Virus record (IMG/VR): IMGVR_UViG_3300037635_001538
Coordinates: 1-20,135 of that record
DNA: 20,135 nucleotides
Strand: one strand, 5' to 3'
Source of the DNA: a virus
The notes under the pieces were generated by a model that did not search any database, was not told where the DNA came from, and saw only the letters and a list, made by a program, of their open reading frames with translations. The translations under genes were made by a program, and so were the position numbers. The stretch's first letter is position 1. Every line of letters begins with the position of its first letter. Of the stretch, positions 1 through 8,409 are shown piece after piece.

Positions 1-655
1 TTGCACCTTTCTTTTTAAACTTAACTGAAAGGCCAGTATCTCCAAAAGATACTTTTTTTACATTTCCTTTCTTTGACTTAACGTAGACGTAGAATTTTTT
101 ACTTCCACCTCTTTTAGGTTTGTTAAGAGCAACCTTTTTACCTCTGTATTCAGCTTCGGGTATGTAATCAACTGACGCTTTAAGCATTTCAAAACCATTA
201 TAGTCGAAACTTTCGTTTTGTATTGAAACTGCTTTTCTTAATTTGTCCATGTTTATGTTACCCCCTATTGACTCTACTAGTTCTTTGATCATATCAAAGT
301 CTATCATCTCGTCTATAGAAGCTGCTTCGTCGATTAGGTCTTCATTTTCGATCATTTCATCGATAACGTTACCTATTTCGAACAGAGGATTGTAATTAGA
401 AGATACCATTGGTAAGTCTAATGGTACTTTAAGTCCATTATAGTCACCGTACTCTCCTATATCTGTTGTTTCTAAAAGCTCTCTATCTACTTCATCCAAC
501 TCGATAGCTCCGTCTCTAAGAGCTTCTCTCGCTTCAGCAAATAAACTTATAAAGCTATCACTAGAATAACGGTAGACATGCTCATGTAAAGAGAGTCCTT
601 TGTGAATATGATACTGTAGTGATGGATATCCTATAATGTCTTTTAGTTTAATCAT
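1..655 (-). CDS. Conserved phage protein of unknown function, C-terminus cut by window edge
   Basis: I translated this by hand. An ATG at 655-653 opens a frame that stays open to base 1, giving 218 codons without a stop, so the C-terminus is missing. The N-terminal two thirds is acidic and helical (IELDEVDREL, NVIDEMIENEDLIDEAASID). From about residue 165 it turns strongly basic: EYRGKKVALNKPKRGG, then KKFYVYVKSKKGNVKKVSFGD. That basic segment resembles a small conserved domain that I recall from many T4-like marine phage proteins of unknown role; this is from memory, not a search. The start lies 2 nt past the stop of the 98-aa gene, so the two are probably co-transcribed. There is no Shine-Dalgarno sequence. 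The acid-then-basic layout would fit a head-associated or DNA-binding protein, but that is a guess. Confidence 0.8.
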   Translation of the reverse strand, partial: MIKLKDIIGYPSLQYHIHKGLSLHEHVYRYSSDSFISLFAEAREALRDGAIELDEVDRELLETTDIGEYGDYNGLKVPLDLPMVSSNYNPLFEIGNVIDEMIENEDLIDEAASIDEMIDFDMIKELVESIGGNINMDKLRKAVSIQNESFDYNGFEMLKASVDYIPEAEYRGKKVALNKPKRGGSKKFYVYVKSKKGNVKKVSFGDTGLSVKFKKKGA

Positions 656-657
656 AA

Positions 658-954
658 TTATTTCATTTCTGGATGAAAGAGTAGTTTAATTACTTTAGCA
701 TCTTTTGAGACTAACTTACCGTCTATCTCTACTTCGATAGGGTATGGCTTAAATTCATCAGCCCAATATGCTATAGTATAACTCTTATCCTTATTGTTAG
801 TTACTAACAGTCCTCTATTGTACTTATCTTCTTCAGCTTGAAGAACCATCTGTTTGTCGATAGGAAGAATTACATCGCCTAGTAACTTTACATTACCTTC
901 CTCGTAACCTTCTCCGTGGCCGTCTTCTTTAAGTAAAATATCTGTTAACTTCAT
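658..954 (-). CDS. Small hypothetical protein with a possible capsid-targeting N-terminus
   Basis: This 98-aa protein has no recognised domain. It starts MKLTDILLKE and then continues into an acidic, glycine-rich stretch (DGHGEGYEEG). The rest alternates short beta-like segments (VKLLGDVILPI, RGLLVTNN, SYTIAYWADEF, IEVEIDGKLV), which suggests a small compact beta-rich fold. The first ten residues have the form of the T4 capsid-targeting peptide: MK start, about ten residues, ending in the L-x-E cleavage consensus of the gp21 prohead protease. A head-internal protein is therefore possible but unproven. The ATG overlaps the stop of the upstream GIY-YIG gene by 4 nt (ATGA), which supports this start and translational coupling. 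Confidence 0.75.
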   Translation of the reverse strand: MKLTDILLKEDGHGEGYEEGNVKLLGDVILPIDKQMVLQAEEDKYNRGLLVTNNKDKSYTIAYWADEFKPYPIEVEIDGKLVSKDAKVIKLLFHPEMK

Positions 955-1427
955 AAGTTAAAATCTTTTCTATAAAATTTACCTAGAATATTATCATTAA
1001 TATAATTATTTCTAGAGTCTAGTACTTCATTTATAAATAGGTGCTTACATTCAAAATATGTTAGCTGCTTCTTATTAGGTACATACTGTAGTATTTTTTT
1101 AGAAAAAGCAGTTGGGCCATCAATTTTTAATAATTCTTTTATTTTAAGATGAGAACCAAAATAAGATATCCAATCTGATTCTGTTATTATTTTTTGTTTA
1201 GCTGGAGGTCTTCCTCCAATTCCTTTTGCTTTTCTTTCTAATCTTAAAGCCTCTAGAGCTCTTTTACCTAATCTTTTATTTCTTTCAAAAAACAAAACTT
1301 TTTTTCCAATATACTTTTGTTTAGTACTTAGGTGAGTTACTTCGTAAATAAATCCATAAGTTCCTTCTGGCATATCGGATATTTCGGTAACTAATTTACC
1401 GTCGTAAGTCCAAATTGGTTCTGTCAT
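951..1427 (-). CDS. GIY-YIG family endonuclease
   Basis: This 158-aa protein is a predicted DNA-cleaving enzyme of the GIY-YIG superfamily. The first half of the motif is GFIY at residues 25-28. The second half is YIGKK at 39-43. A basic stretch follows (residues 49-78), then SDWISYFGS (84-92). The expected catalytic glutamate is in YFECKHLF (E126), and an asparagine follows in NYINDNI. The W-x-Y-x-GS and YxE-K spacing matches the stand-alone SegE-like phage nucleases common in T4-like genomes. The N-terminal tract WTYDGKLVTEI is also typical of that group as I remember it. It has no recognisable DNA-binding tail such as a NUMOD repeat, so it may be a minimal homing-type nuclease or a domesticated phage enzyme. 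It lies among virion genes in the same orientation. Confidence 0.88.
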   Translation of the reverse strand: MTEPIWTYDGKLVTEISDMPEGTYGFIYEVTHLSTKQKYIGKKVLFFERNKRLGKRALEALRLERKAKGIGGRPPAKQKIITESDWISYFGSHLKIKELLKIDGPTAFSKKILQYVPNKKQLTYFECKHLFINEVLDSRNNYINDNILGKFYRKDFNL

Positions 1428-1430
1428 AAT

Positions 1431-2384
1431 TTAAATATCTAATTTAACTTGTATAGCTAATTCTGTATTAGATGGTTTGGTCAGAGGTTGACCAAGTTTG
1501 CAAACAGCTATTAATTCTTGAGCATCATTATAAAGCCCTACTGATGTAATATACGGATTAAAATTCGAACCAGAAACATTATCTTTAAGAATATTATTTG
1601 ATCCTGTTAAAGCTGTTTTATTTTGTGTGTGGTTGAATTCGTAATCAGAAATTTTACAGTGATAGTTGTATGTGTATATGGGTTGGTTAGATTTAAATTC
1701 TATTGAGTCTGCCTTCTTACTATTGAAATGAGATACAACATCGCTATTTGTAAGTACTGCTATACCGTGTGAGTAGAATATATTTCCAACATTAGTGTTA
1801 TAGTTAGATGCAGATAACACTAGATCTCCTTCGCCGTTATCTATAATAGGTAGACGGCCTCCAAAGTAAGTTGTTCCAGCTTGATCAGCTATAATTTTAA
1901 ACGAGTTAGGTTCTATGTGAGTTCCTACTATATCTCTAGGTAAAGAATAAACATGAGCTGTATTTTTTAAATATCTAGAGCCTGAAATATCACTCCCTTC
2001 TATTTTAGTAAAGCTTGACTGTTCGTAGTTATCAAAAAATTTAGAAGCTGAATAGTCTGAGGTAGGTATAGAGTTGCTACCGGTTGATTGGTTGAAAAGG
2101 TTTGGTTCTAATATAGATCCGTTTGTGCTATTGTAGTTTGAATAGTATAACTGGTATATGCTTTTATATACAATTTCTTTATAGTACTCTCCTTGATTGT
2201 TGATTCCGCTTTCAGTAGGACCGTAAGTTGTACCGTCTAGATATACAGCACCAGAGCTTGATTCAGCAGCTAGAGTTTGTATATTATATGAATTAAAGAT
2301 GCTACCGGAAATATTCCAGCTTTTCTTAGCTACATACGTTGATACAAACGCATCTGTTGATTTTAATTTTTTGAATGCACTCAT
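1431..2384 (-). CDS. Putative virion structural protein, paralogue of its upstream neighbour
   Basis: This 317-aa protein is rich in Ser, Asn, Thr, Tyr and Gly and looks all-beta, as tail or baseplate appendage proteins often are. It ends with YITSVGLYNDAQELIAVCK followed by a run of alternating hydrophobic residues finishing in VKLDI. The neighbouring 333-aa protein ends the same way. A second shared segment is VYSLPRDIVGTHIEPNSFKI here against VYFISLQRSRFKEKILPGTL there. Both therefore appear to come from a duplication. The C-terminal VGLYNDxxxLLAVxKL signature is one I associate with structural proteins of marine T4-like phages. No enzyme motif, signal peptide or transmembrane helix is visible. 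The exact role, whether fibre, baseplate decoration or neck, cannot be read from sequence. Confidence 0.8.
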   Translation of the reverse strand: MSAFKKLKSTDAFVSTYVAKKSWNISGSIFNSYNIQTLAAESSSGAVYLDGTTYGPTESGINNQGEYYKEIVYKSIYQLYYSNYNSTNGSILEPNLFNQSTGSNSIPTSDYSASKFFDNYEQSSFTKIEGSDISGSRYLKNTAHVYSLPRDIVGTHIEPNSFKIIADQAGTTYFGGRLPIIDNGEGDLVLSASNYNTNVGNIFYSHGIAVLTNSDVVSHFNSKKADSIEFKSNQPIYTYNYHCKISDYEFNHTQNKTALTGSNNILKDNVSGSNFNPYITSVGLYNDAQELIAVCKLGQPLTKPSNTELAIQVKLDI

Positions 2385-2387
2385 TCA

Positions 2388-3389
2388 TTAATAATCTAAT
2401 TTGATTCTAACTAGCGCTTCTTTTGTGAAGTCTTTTAATAGGGGTGTAGATAATTTAGCGACTGCTAGTAAATCATTACTGTCGTTGTAAAGTCCAACTT
2501 GTGTTATATACCCTTGAGGGTTATCAATCATTACACTGTGTCTCAATTCTCCTGAGCCAGTAATGTTTGATGGGTTAGTTGAGTAATTAAATTCACTGTT
2601 TCTAGCTCTTACAAAAATAAAGTTAGAAGATAAAGTTTCATCTGCTCTCAGTTTAAAAGATGAACCTGACTCAATTGAAAAGAAAAGATCTCTCTTATTA
2701 TCGTTAAGTGTTGTAAAAGTTGTACTAGTACCTGATGTTTCATTCAGAGATTGTAGTACGCTTGAACTATCTAGGAGTGCAGCGTCTAGTGCTATTATTC
2801 CAACATCAGGATATAATTTTCCGTATTCAATTGCATTACTTGTGACTACTCCTTCTGATCCAGAATAAATACTATAAACTCTACCAGCATCCGTAAATGT
2901 ATCAGTAGAACTTGATCTACTGTTATCAGTTAGAGTTAAAGAGGTTGTTGAATTTTGTAATTTTAATGATAAAGTGCCAGGTAATATTTTCTCTTTAAAC
3001 CTAGATCTCTGTAAAGATATAAAGTATACACTATTAGGTGATCTTGTTTCACTTCCAGATATAAATGTAAAGTCTGTATCTTCATCACCGTTTAAAAGTG
3101 TTCTGTATTGTCCATATACGGTAGAAGAATATCCCTTACCGTTTTCACCTGTATCGTATAATGCTGACCCGCTTCCTACTTTATTTCCGTACGCTATAGC
3201 AAACTGTATTTCTTGTGCAGCTGTTGAAGAGTTATAAACATGGTAATAGTATTTACCAGAGTTAGCTGCTTCTTGAGTACTACTTGTAAAGAAAGTTGAT
3301 AGTGTAGTTAGATTATTTGTCCATGCTGGTGTAGTAATTGAATCTGCACTTACTACTATATCGTCTTGATCGAATCTTCTATATGACAT
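2388..3389 (-). CDS. Putative virion structural protein with conserved VGLYND C-terminus
   Basis: This 333-aa protein is polar and beta-rich. The N-terminal 40 residues (MSYRRFDQDDIVVSADSITT onward) are followed by YYYHVYNSS and IQFAIAYGNKVGSGSALYD, then VYGQYRTLLNGDEDTDFTF around residues 91-109. The C-terminus carries YITQVGLYNDSNDLLAVAK, which is shared with the downstream 317-aa protein. The central segment VYFISLQRSRFKEKILPGTL also has a counterpart there. The internal Asp/Gly/Ser-rich strands suggest a surface-exposed oligomeric virion protein, probably on the tail or baseplate given its neighbours. It starts 4 nt after the stop of the 220-aa gene. No catalytic motif is visible. A plus-strand open frame inside this gene is a coding shadow. 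Confidence 0.8.
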   Translation of the reverse strand: MSYRRFDQDDIVVSADSITTPAWTNNLTTLSTFFTSSTQEAANSGKYYYHVYNSSTAAQEIQFAIAYGNKVGSGSALYDTGENGKGYSSTVYGQYRTLLNGDEDTDFTFISGSETRSPNSVYFISLQRSRFKEKILPGTLSLKLQNSTTSLTLTDNSRSSSTDTFTDAGRVYSIYSGSEGVVTSNAIEYGKLYPDVGIIALDAALLDSSSVLQSLNETSGTSTTFTTLNDNKRDLFFSIESGSSFKLRADETLSSNFIFVRARNSEFNYSTNPSNITGSGELRHSVMIDNPQGYITQVGLYNDSNDLLAVAKLSTPLLKDFTKEALVRIKLDY

Positions 3390-3393
3390 AATC

Positions 3394-4056
3394 TTAATTA
3401 TTTACTTTTGTTATTGTGATAGGAATAGTTACTCTAGCTCCACTGTCTCTACCTATTAAGGTCACTGTAGTTTGTAAAGTTGTTCTAGTAGTTCCAAATA
3501 AAGTATTCACTGTAGTTGCTGTCAAGTTAATTGACGTTCCTATTACTGTTTTAGAAACATTAGTTCCAATAGTTGAAGTTGTATTTAACTTTTCTGCTTC
3601 TTCAGAATTAACTCCTACTCCAGTAAAGTTAGATAATACTCTAGTATCAGCTACTGTTGCTGTATACCCTCCTGCTTCGAAAGTAGAAGTAGCTCCTAAA
3701 TAGTTTAATGTTTGAGGAGTAATCGCTAATGATGCTCCTTGTCGTAAACTTATAGATGCATATCCTGCTTCTAGTAAAGGTAGTTTAGATGTACCTCTTG
3801 GTAGAGTAGCAAGTTTGTATTTCATAACTTGAGTTTCATCTGGAAATGCTTCTAAGAGCGGCATGTTTTCAATTGCTTGTCCATAAAAAGCTGAACCTGA
3901 AGCATGATCTGGATTATATAGAGTGTAGTCTATTTCATCGTCTGCTAAAGCAAATTGTGTTATCTTAAAGGTTCCGTCTCCTTTTGCAAGAAGCTCTCTC
4001 CCTTTTTTTGTTAGAATTGCGTCGACTGTTACGACTGCATTGTTTAAATATCCCAT
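3394..4056 (-). CDS. Putative virion structural protein
   Basis: This 220-aa protein begins MGYLNNAVVTVDAILTKKGR, followed by ELLAKGDGTFKITQFALADD (residues 21-40). I recognise this start as a conserved phage virion family, usually annotated only as structural. The first 110 residues form a mixed alpha/beta head domain (LTKKGRELLAKG helix, then FKITQFALADDEIDYTLYN). The rest, from about residue 110, is Thr/Val-rich and looks like a beta-sandwich (TTRTTLQTTVTLIGR, then ARVTIPITITKV). That could be an Ig-like or fibre-type domain, although no defined family is assigned. It follows the giant repeat gene after a 41-nt gap, one of the two longest gaps between genes here. The ATG at 4056-4054 is the first in frame, and no Shine-Dalgarno precedes it. 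Confidence 0.8.
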   Translation of the reverse strand: MGYLNNAVVTVDAILTKKGRELLAKGDGTFKITQFALADDEIDYTLYNPDHASGSAFYGQAIENMPLLEAFPDETQVMKYKLATLPRGTSKLPLLEAGYASISLRQGASLAITPQTLNYLGATSTFEAGGYTATVADTRVLSNFTGVGVNSEEAEKLNTTSTIGTNVSKTVIGTSINLTATTVNTLFGTTRTTLQTTVTLIGRDSGARVTIPITITKVNN

Positions 4057-4097
4057 TTGATTATGTTTCTTTTATATAAATATATTAAAATAATGTT

Positions 4098-7000
4098 TTA
4101 AGGTACGTTCTTCGATGATGATAGTATAGTTACAAATGTTTTGTTAATTAATGTTGACCTACTATCAGAGAATATTGCATGTGTACCTCTAGTAGCATCT
4201 ATAATGTCTATTGCATAGCTAGTAGTAGAAGGTATAAACGAACCACTAATATCAATTACATCAGAAGTATTAGGTCTTAATTCTATAGGACCGATTAGTG
4301 TGTTATTTGACCCTGTATAGTAATAATAGAAGTCTTGAGTAGCTATAGTTTCTACCATTACATGAAAAACATTATCACCAGAAACTGCTCCTGGATTGGA
4401 GCCAGTTGGTTTAGGTTCGTAAAAAGCTTGATAATCTACTAGTTGTATTATATCGTCTGTACTCGGTAAGTAAAGTTTTGACTTAGTTAATCTTTTAAAG
4501 TTTTTTCCATCTAGTTCATATATTGGTTGTGCTCCAGGAGGTGTGTCTATTATACTTCCCTGTTGGTAAGCATCTAGACCAGTTCTAACGGTCACATAAG
4601 GAGGGTTGAAATAAAATGTTTCTATATCTAAATCAGAATAAGATTGGCTTCTTATATAACTTGAACTTTCTAATAAAGCAAATTTAGCTGCTTCGAATGG
4701 TTTGAATGTTAATGCAGGGTCGTTATAGAATAAACTTCCACTATCTAATTTTGTACCATCGTATCTTCCTGAAGTCCAAGTTTTAGAGTATAGGTTTGAT
4801 TCTTGGAATGAAGCAGTAACAGCTGATCCACTAATTACTGAATCAAGATTAGTAGGTTCGAGTTGACTTGCTCTTTTGTCTAATTCAAATACACCACCGA
4901 TTGTGCCATCTAAAGAACCAGTACCTTGAATTCTTCTCAGTTGCATTACGTTATTAAAAGCAGCATTATATTCACTAGTTCTAAAGTCTAATTCTTCTGG
5001 TTCAGGGTATAAAGTCGTAACAGTACATCCGTAAGAACTATCTGATGGTAGTAAACTCTCACATGGATAATCTGGATCATTAGACATTTCATAGTAGAAA
5101 GAGTCTCCTAAATCTATTCCTGGTCTTATTACTGTAAGAGAAGAAGCTCCTATATCTAATGAAGTTAAGTTTGCAATACTATCTATTCTATTTGTACCAG
5201 AACAATCTGCGGTACTTATATTAATGGCTCTAATCTTGTCACATTCTCCATCATCAGAAGAAGAGATGTGGTAAAGTATATCTCCGGCAGCTACGTTTAA
5301 GTTTTTAAACTCTGATACAGTCTTGTTAGAAATATAATCGCAGTCTGGTCTTTCTTGACCTGGTGCTGGAGGAGTGTCAGATACGCTTGGTGTTACACTC
5401 GGTGTATTAGATGGAGTGTTAGAAGGGGTATCAGAAGGAGTATTACTTGGAGTATTACTTGGAGTGTCAGATACGCTTGGAGTATTGCTCGCTGTATTAC
5501 TTGGTGTATTACTTGGAGTGTCTGATATACTCGGTGTATTGCTCGGTGTATTCGAGGGGGTATTACTTGGTGTATCAGATATACTCGGAGTGTTAGAAGG
5601 CGTATTTGAAGGTGTGTTAGAAGGCGTATCAGATATGCTTGGAGTATTACTTGGTGTATTACTTGGTGTATTACTTGGTGTATCAGATATGCTTGGAGTA
5701 TTACTTGGAGTATTACTTGGAGTATTACTTGGTGTATCAGAAATACTCGGAGTGTTCGAAGGTGTGTTCGAAGGTGTATTACTTGGTGTATCAGAAATAC
5801 TCGGAGTGTTCGAAGGTGTGTTCGAAGGTGTATTCGAAGGTGTATCAGAAATACTTGGCGTATTGCTAGGAGTATTTGAAGGAGTGTTACTCGGAGTATC
5901 AGAAATACTTGGTGTATTTGAAGGAGTATTACTCGGTGTGTTACTCGGAGTATCAGATACAGTTGGAGTATTTGAAGGTGTATTACTCGGTGTATTAGAC
6001 GGTGTATCAGAAACAGTTGGAGTGTTACTTGGTGTGTTAGATGGTGTATTACTTGGTGTATCGGATACAGTTGGAGTATTAGAAGGTGTATTGCTTGGTG
6101 TATTGCTTGGTGTATTACTCGGTGTATTAGAAGGTGTGCTAGATGGAGTGTTACTTGGGGATGCACAACCAACTGTTGTTTTAGCTATAACATCAGGAGC
6201 ATCAGTATCGTTTATTATTGTTACTGTATTACTTCCTGTACCGGAATATCTAGAAATATACAGAGTTGAAGCTGAAGATCCTGCAGCTGTTTGTATATCG
6301 GACCAAGTCCATTTAGTGCCTGTACTATTCTTATATAAAGTTTCTCCGGTTTCGATTGGTTGATCTGCATCAAAAATTGTTATATTTACTGAAGGTGTAC
6401 AGAAGCAAGCTCCATTTGCTGTTTCTGATAAGCAATATAAAGAGCCATCTAAAGGATCTGTTGTCGAAGGAGTTGGTGAATTACTTGGTGTATTAGATGG
6501 AGTATTAGACGGTGTATCTGATACAGTCGGAGTATTGCTTGGTGTATTACTCGGTGTATTAGATGGTGTGTCAGATACAGTCGGAGTATTGCTAGGTGTA
6601 TTTGAAGGTGTATTACTTGGTGTATTACTTGGAGAATTAGATGGTGTGTTACTTGCTGATAATGTTAAACATAATGTTAACGCAGCTGTTACTGCACCTC
6701 CAGAATTCACTGCAAAGAAATAAGTCCCTAATCCATCAGGTCCATTTCCTGACCATCCAAAGTACCCTCCACCGGATATAAATACACAGCTTGTATCTCT
6801 TAATGTGTCCCCAACTTCAGGGTAGCTCTCAGTATTACCGGTATCTTTATTTATGTAAACTACGTGAGCATAGTTACCGGAAATTACAGCTGAGCAAGCA
6901 TCATCGTCGGTTGAATCTGGTGTTGGAGTACCAGAAGTAGTTGAAAATACTCCTATTTGTACACCACAAGGTGATGTAGTTATAGATATTGATGGAGTAT

Positions 7001-8363
7001 TACTCGGTGTAGCACTATTTGTTGTACTCGGTGTTGGTGAATTACTCGGTGTATTAGATGGAGATCTTGATGGTGATGGAATAGGTGTGTTACTTGGAGT
7101 AGGTGTGTTACTTGGAGTATTACTTGCTGAAAGAGTTATACAGTCTGTTAAAGCTGTTTGTACTGCTCCTGCAGAATTTACTCCGAAGAAATAGTTTTTC
7201 AGTCCTGATCCTATATTTCCTGACCATCCAAAGTAACCTCCTCCAGATACGTTTTGACAATTTGATTTTCTTACTATATCTCCAACCTCAGGGTAATTTT
7301 CTGTATTACCTGAGTCTTTATCTAGGTAGACTGTGTGAGCATAATTACCTGAACTGACTGCTGCACAAGCTTCATCATCTGTATCATCAGGTGTTGGGGT
7401 GCCTAAAGTGCTTGAATATACTCCTATTTGTAAACCACATGGTGTTGAAGTGATAGAAGGAGTTGGTGTAGCAGTCTTCGTTGTAGAAGGAGTTGGTGTA
7501 TTACTCGGTGTATTTGATGGAGTATTAGACGGTGTATTTGATGGCGTATTACTTGGAGTATTAGATGGTGTATTACTTGGGGTAGGTGAATTACTTGGAG
7601 TATTAGACGCTGATAAAGTAATACAGTCTGCTAATCCAGCTGTTACTGCTCCTGAAGAATTCACTCCAAAGAAGTAAGTAGTTAGTCCTGCTGGTCCTAA
7701 TCCAGACCATCCAAAGTACCCTCCTCCGGATACATTTTGACAATTTGATTTCCTTACTATATCCCCTACCTGTGGGTAGTTTTCAGAATTACCTGAGTCT
7801 TTATCTAGATAAACCGTATGAGCATAGTTACCAGAAATTACTGATGAACAAGCTGTCTCTCCTGTTGAATCAGGTGTTGGTGTACCACTAGTTGATGAAA
7901 ATACTCCTATCTGTAATCCACATGGTGAAGATGTTACAGAAGGTGGTGGGGTATTACTCGGTGTGTTACTTGGTGTATTCGAAGGAGTATTACTCGGTGT
8001 GTTGCTCGGAGTATTAGATGGAGTATTACTTGGTGTATTCGAAGGGGTATCACTTATAGTAGGTGTTGGTGTTGGTGTTGGTGAAGCTGATGGAGGATAA
8101 GTAGTAGAGGAAGGGGTTGGTGTTGGAGTATTAGAAGGTGTTGCTGCTGCAGTACATTCTTCAAACTGATCTTCTATATCAACGTTTTCATTTAATCCTC
8201 CTACAGTAGAAGGTATAGTACCATCTTCAACACAAATAGTAGTGTTAGCGCCGGCAGCTAAACTAAAAGTTGTAGTAGCACCATCACAGATAGTATAACT
8301 GATATTGACTGTTCCCGAGTCGTTATTAGTTATTAAAAATTCACTACATGATCCAATTGGCAT
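4098..8363 (-). CDS. Giant modular fibre/adhesin-like tail protein with PSNTP repeats
   Basis: This 1421-aa protein is the largest here. Its layout is as follows. Residues 1-73 form a small Cys-containing N-terminal domain. Residues 74-147 are a Pro/Thr/Ser linker. Three homologous domains lie at 148-250, 308-411 and 466-568, each with four Cys at identical spacing (24, 36 and 39 residues) and a GGGYFGWSG core, separated by PSNTP linkers. Residues 640-733 hold a diverged domain ([10 protein letters not shown]). Residues 734-996 are a continuous PSNTP array with an 18-residue period. Residues 997-1421 form a C-terminal beta-rich domain with no repeats. It follows the gpI-like baseplate gene, where P2-type phages place tail fibre genes. 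A receptor-binding or virion-decoration role is inferred from layout and position; no enzyme motif is visible. It is flanked by the two longest intergenic gaps (46 and 41 nt), and there is no Shine-Dalgarno. The repeats create long open shadow frames that I do not count as genes. Confidence 0.85.
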   Translation of the reverse strand: MPIGSCSEFLITNNDSGTVNISYTICDGATTTFSLAAGANTTICVEDGTIPSTVGGLNENVDIEDQFEECTAAATPSNTPTPTPSSTTYPPSASPTPTPTPTISDTPSNTPSNTPSNTPSNTPSNTPSNTPSNTPSNTPPPSVTSSPCGLQIGVFSSTSGTPTPDSTGETACSSVISGNYAHTVYLDKDSGNSENYPQVGDIVRKSNCQNVSGGGYFGWSGLGPAGLTTYFFGVNSSGAVTAGLADCITLSASNTPSNSPTPSNTPSNTPSNTPSNTPSNTPSNTPSNTPTPSTTKTATPTPSITSTPCGLQIGVYSSTLGTPTPDDTDDEACAAVSSGNYAHTVYLDKDSGNTENYPEVGDIVRKSNCQNVSGGGYFGWSGNIGSGLKNYFFGVNSAGAVQTALTDCITLSASNTPSNTPTPSNTPIPSPSRSPSNTPSNSPTPSTTNSATPSNTPSISITTSPCGVQIGVFSTTSGTPTPDSTDDDACSAVISGNYAHVVYINKDTGNTESYPEVGDTLRDTSCVFISGGGYFGWSGNGPDGLGTYFFAVNSGGAVTAALTLCLTLSASNTPSNSPSNTPSNTPSNTPSNTPTVSDTPSNTPSNTPSNTPTVSDTPSNTPSNTPSNSPTPSTTDPLDGSLYCLSETANGACFCTPSVNITIFDADQPIETGETLYKNSTGTKWTWSDIQTAAGSSASTLYISRYSGTGSNTVTIINDTDAPDVIAKTTVGCASPSNTPSSTPSNTPSNTPSNTPSNTPSNTPTVSDTPSNTPSNTPSNTPTVSDTPSNTPSNTPSNTPTVSDTPSNTPSNTPSNTPSISDTPSNTPSNTPSNTPSISDTPSNTPSNTPSNTPSISDTPSNTPSNTPSNTPSISDTPSNTPSNTPSNTPSISDTPSNTPSNTPSNTPSISDTPSNTPSNTPSNTPSISDTPSNTPSNTPSNTPSISDTPSNTPSNTASNTPSVSDTPSNTPSNTPSDTPSNTPSNTPSVTPSVSDTPPAPGQERPDCDYISNKTVSEFKNLNVAAGDILYHISSSDDGECDKIRAINISTADCSGTNRIDSIANLTSLDIGASSLTVIRPGIDLGDSFYYEMSNDPDYPCESLLPSDSSYGCTVTTLYPEPEELDFRTSEYNAAFNNVMQLRRIQGTGSLDGTIGGVFELDKRASQLEPTNLDSVISGSAVTASFQESNLYSKTWTSGRYDGTKLDSGSLFYNDPALTFKPFEAAKFALLESSSYIRSQSYSDLDIETFYFNPPYVTVRTGLDAYQQGSIIDTPPGAQPIYELDGKNFKRLTKSKLYLPSTDDIIQLVDYQAFYEPKPTGSNPGAVSGDNVFHVMVETIATQDFYYYYTGSNNTLIGPIELRPNTSDVIDISGSFIPSTTSYAIDIIDATRGTHAIFSDSRSTLINKTFVTILSSSKNVP
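5374..6164 (-). repeat. Tandem PSNTP-coding array with 54-bp higher-order period
   Basis: About 790 bp encode residues 734-996 of the giant tail protein. The basic unit is four codons (Ser-Asn-Thr-Pro). A higher-order unit of 18 codons (54 bp) is marked by SISDTP or TVSDTP once per turn, followed by three SNTP units. I count three TVSDTP-type units (markers near 5955, 6009 and 6063), eight SISDTP-type units (near 5523 to 5901 at 54-bp steps), then SVSDTP units at the 3' end of the gene. The protein sequence is nearly invariant, but the codons vary between copies: Ser is written AGT, AGC, TCG, TCT and TCA at equivalent positions. Confidence 0.95.
6660..6968 (-). repeat. Third copy of four-cysteine domain repeat
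   Basis: This encodes residues 466-568 of the giant protein. It is the most diverged of the three copies: [18 protein letters not shown] replaces [18 protein letters not shown], and AVNSGGAV replaces GVNSAGAV. Cysteines at 466, 490, 526 and 565 keep exactly the spacing of the other copies. Confidence 0.92.
7131..7442 (-). repeat. Second copy of four-cysteine domain repeat
   Basis: This encodes residues 308-411. It has cysteines at 309, 333, 369 and 408, and shares long identical runs with the first copy, such as [15 protein letters not shown] and [20 protein letters not shown]. It is followed by [11 protein letters not shown], as copy one is, so the repeat unit includes the start of the linker. 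Confidence 0.93.
7614..7922 (-). repeat. First copy of four-cysteine domain repeat
   Basis: This encodes residues 148-250, with cysteines at 148, 172, 208 and 247. The order of motifs is [10 protein letters not shown], then [54 protein letters not shown] and [11 protein letters not shown]. The even number of cysteines and fixed spacing suggest two disulfides or a metal site in a compact beta domain. I do not recognise a named family. Confidence 0.93.
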
Positions 8364-8409
8364 ACTCTACTTTATTATAATTAGTTTCTTATTCAAATTT
8401 TACTTTTTA

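Noticed and set aside
2974-3237. Plus-strand open frames inside the structural genes (also 3416-3703, 7103-7357, 7399-7677, 8305-8604, 11675-11863)
   Set aside because: All are antisense to well-supported genes and show no family resemblance, with composition that mirrors the sense strand.
4075-4082. TATAAATA on the plus strand in the gap after the giant gene
   Set aside because: It points antisense into the giant gene, with no plus-strand gene to serve. An antisense transcript is possible but unsupported.
5374-6164. CRISPR-like regular repeats with 54-bp spacing
   Set aside because: The repeats are in-frame coding units with no unique spacers and no palindromic repeat. They belong to a protein stalk.
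5393-6172. Alternative minus-strand frame of 259 codons inside the repeat array
   Set aside because: It is a frame-shifted reading of the same tandem repeat (HQVIHQVI-type sequence) with no independent start context or domain.
5374-6363. Long plus-strand open frame coding [10 protein letters not shown]-type sequence
   Set aside because: It is the antisense of the SNTP repeat: a 12-bp-periodic sequence without stops keeps every frame open. The predicted protein is a pure repeat artefact, antisense to a well-supported gene.
5374-8144. Bacteroidetes O-glycosylation motif D-(S/T)-(A/I/L/V/M/T) in the stalk
   Set aside because: The recurring site is D-T-P. Proline does not fit the third position, so the array is not predicted to use that system, although other glycosylation is possible.
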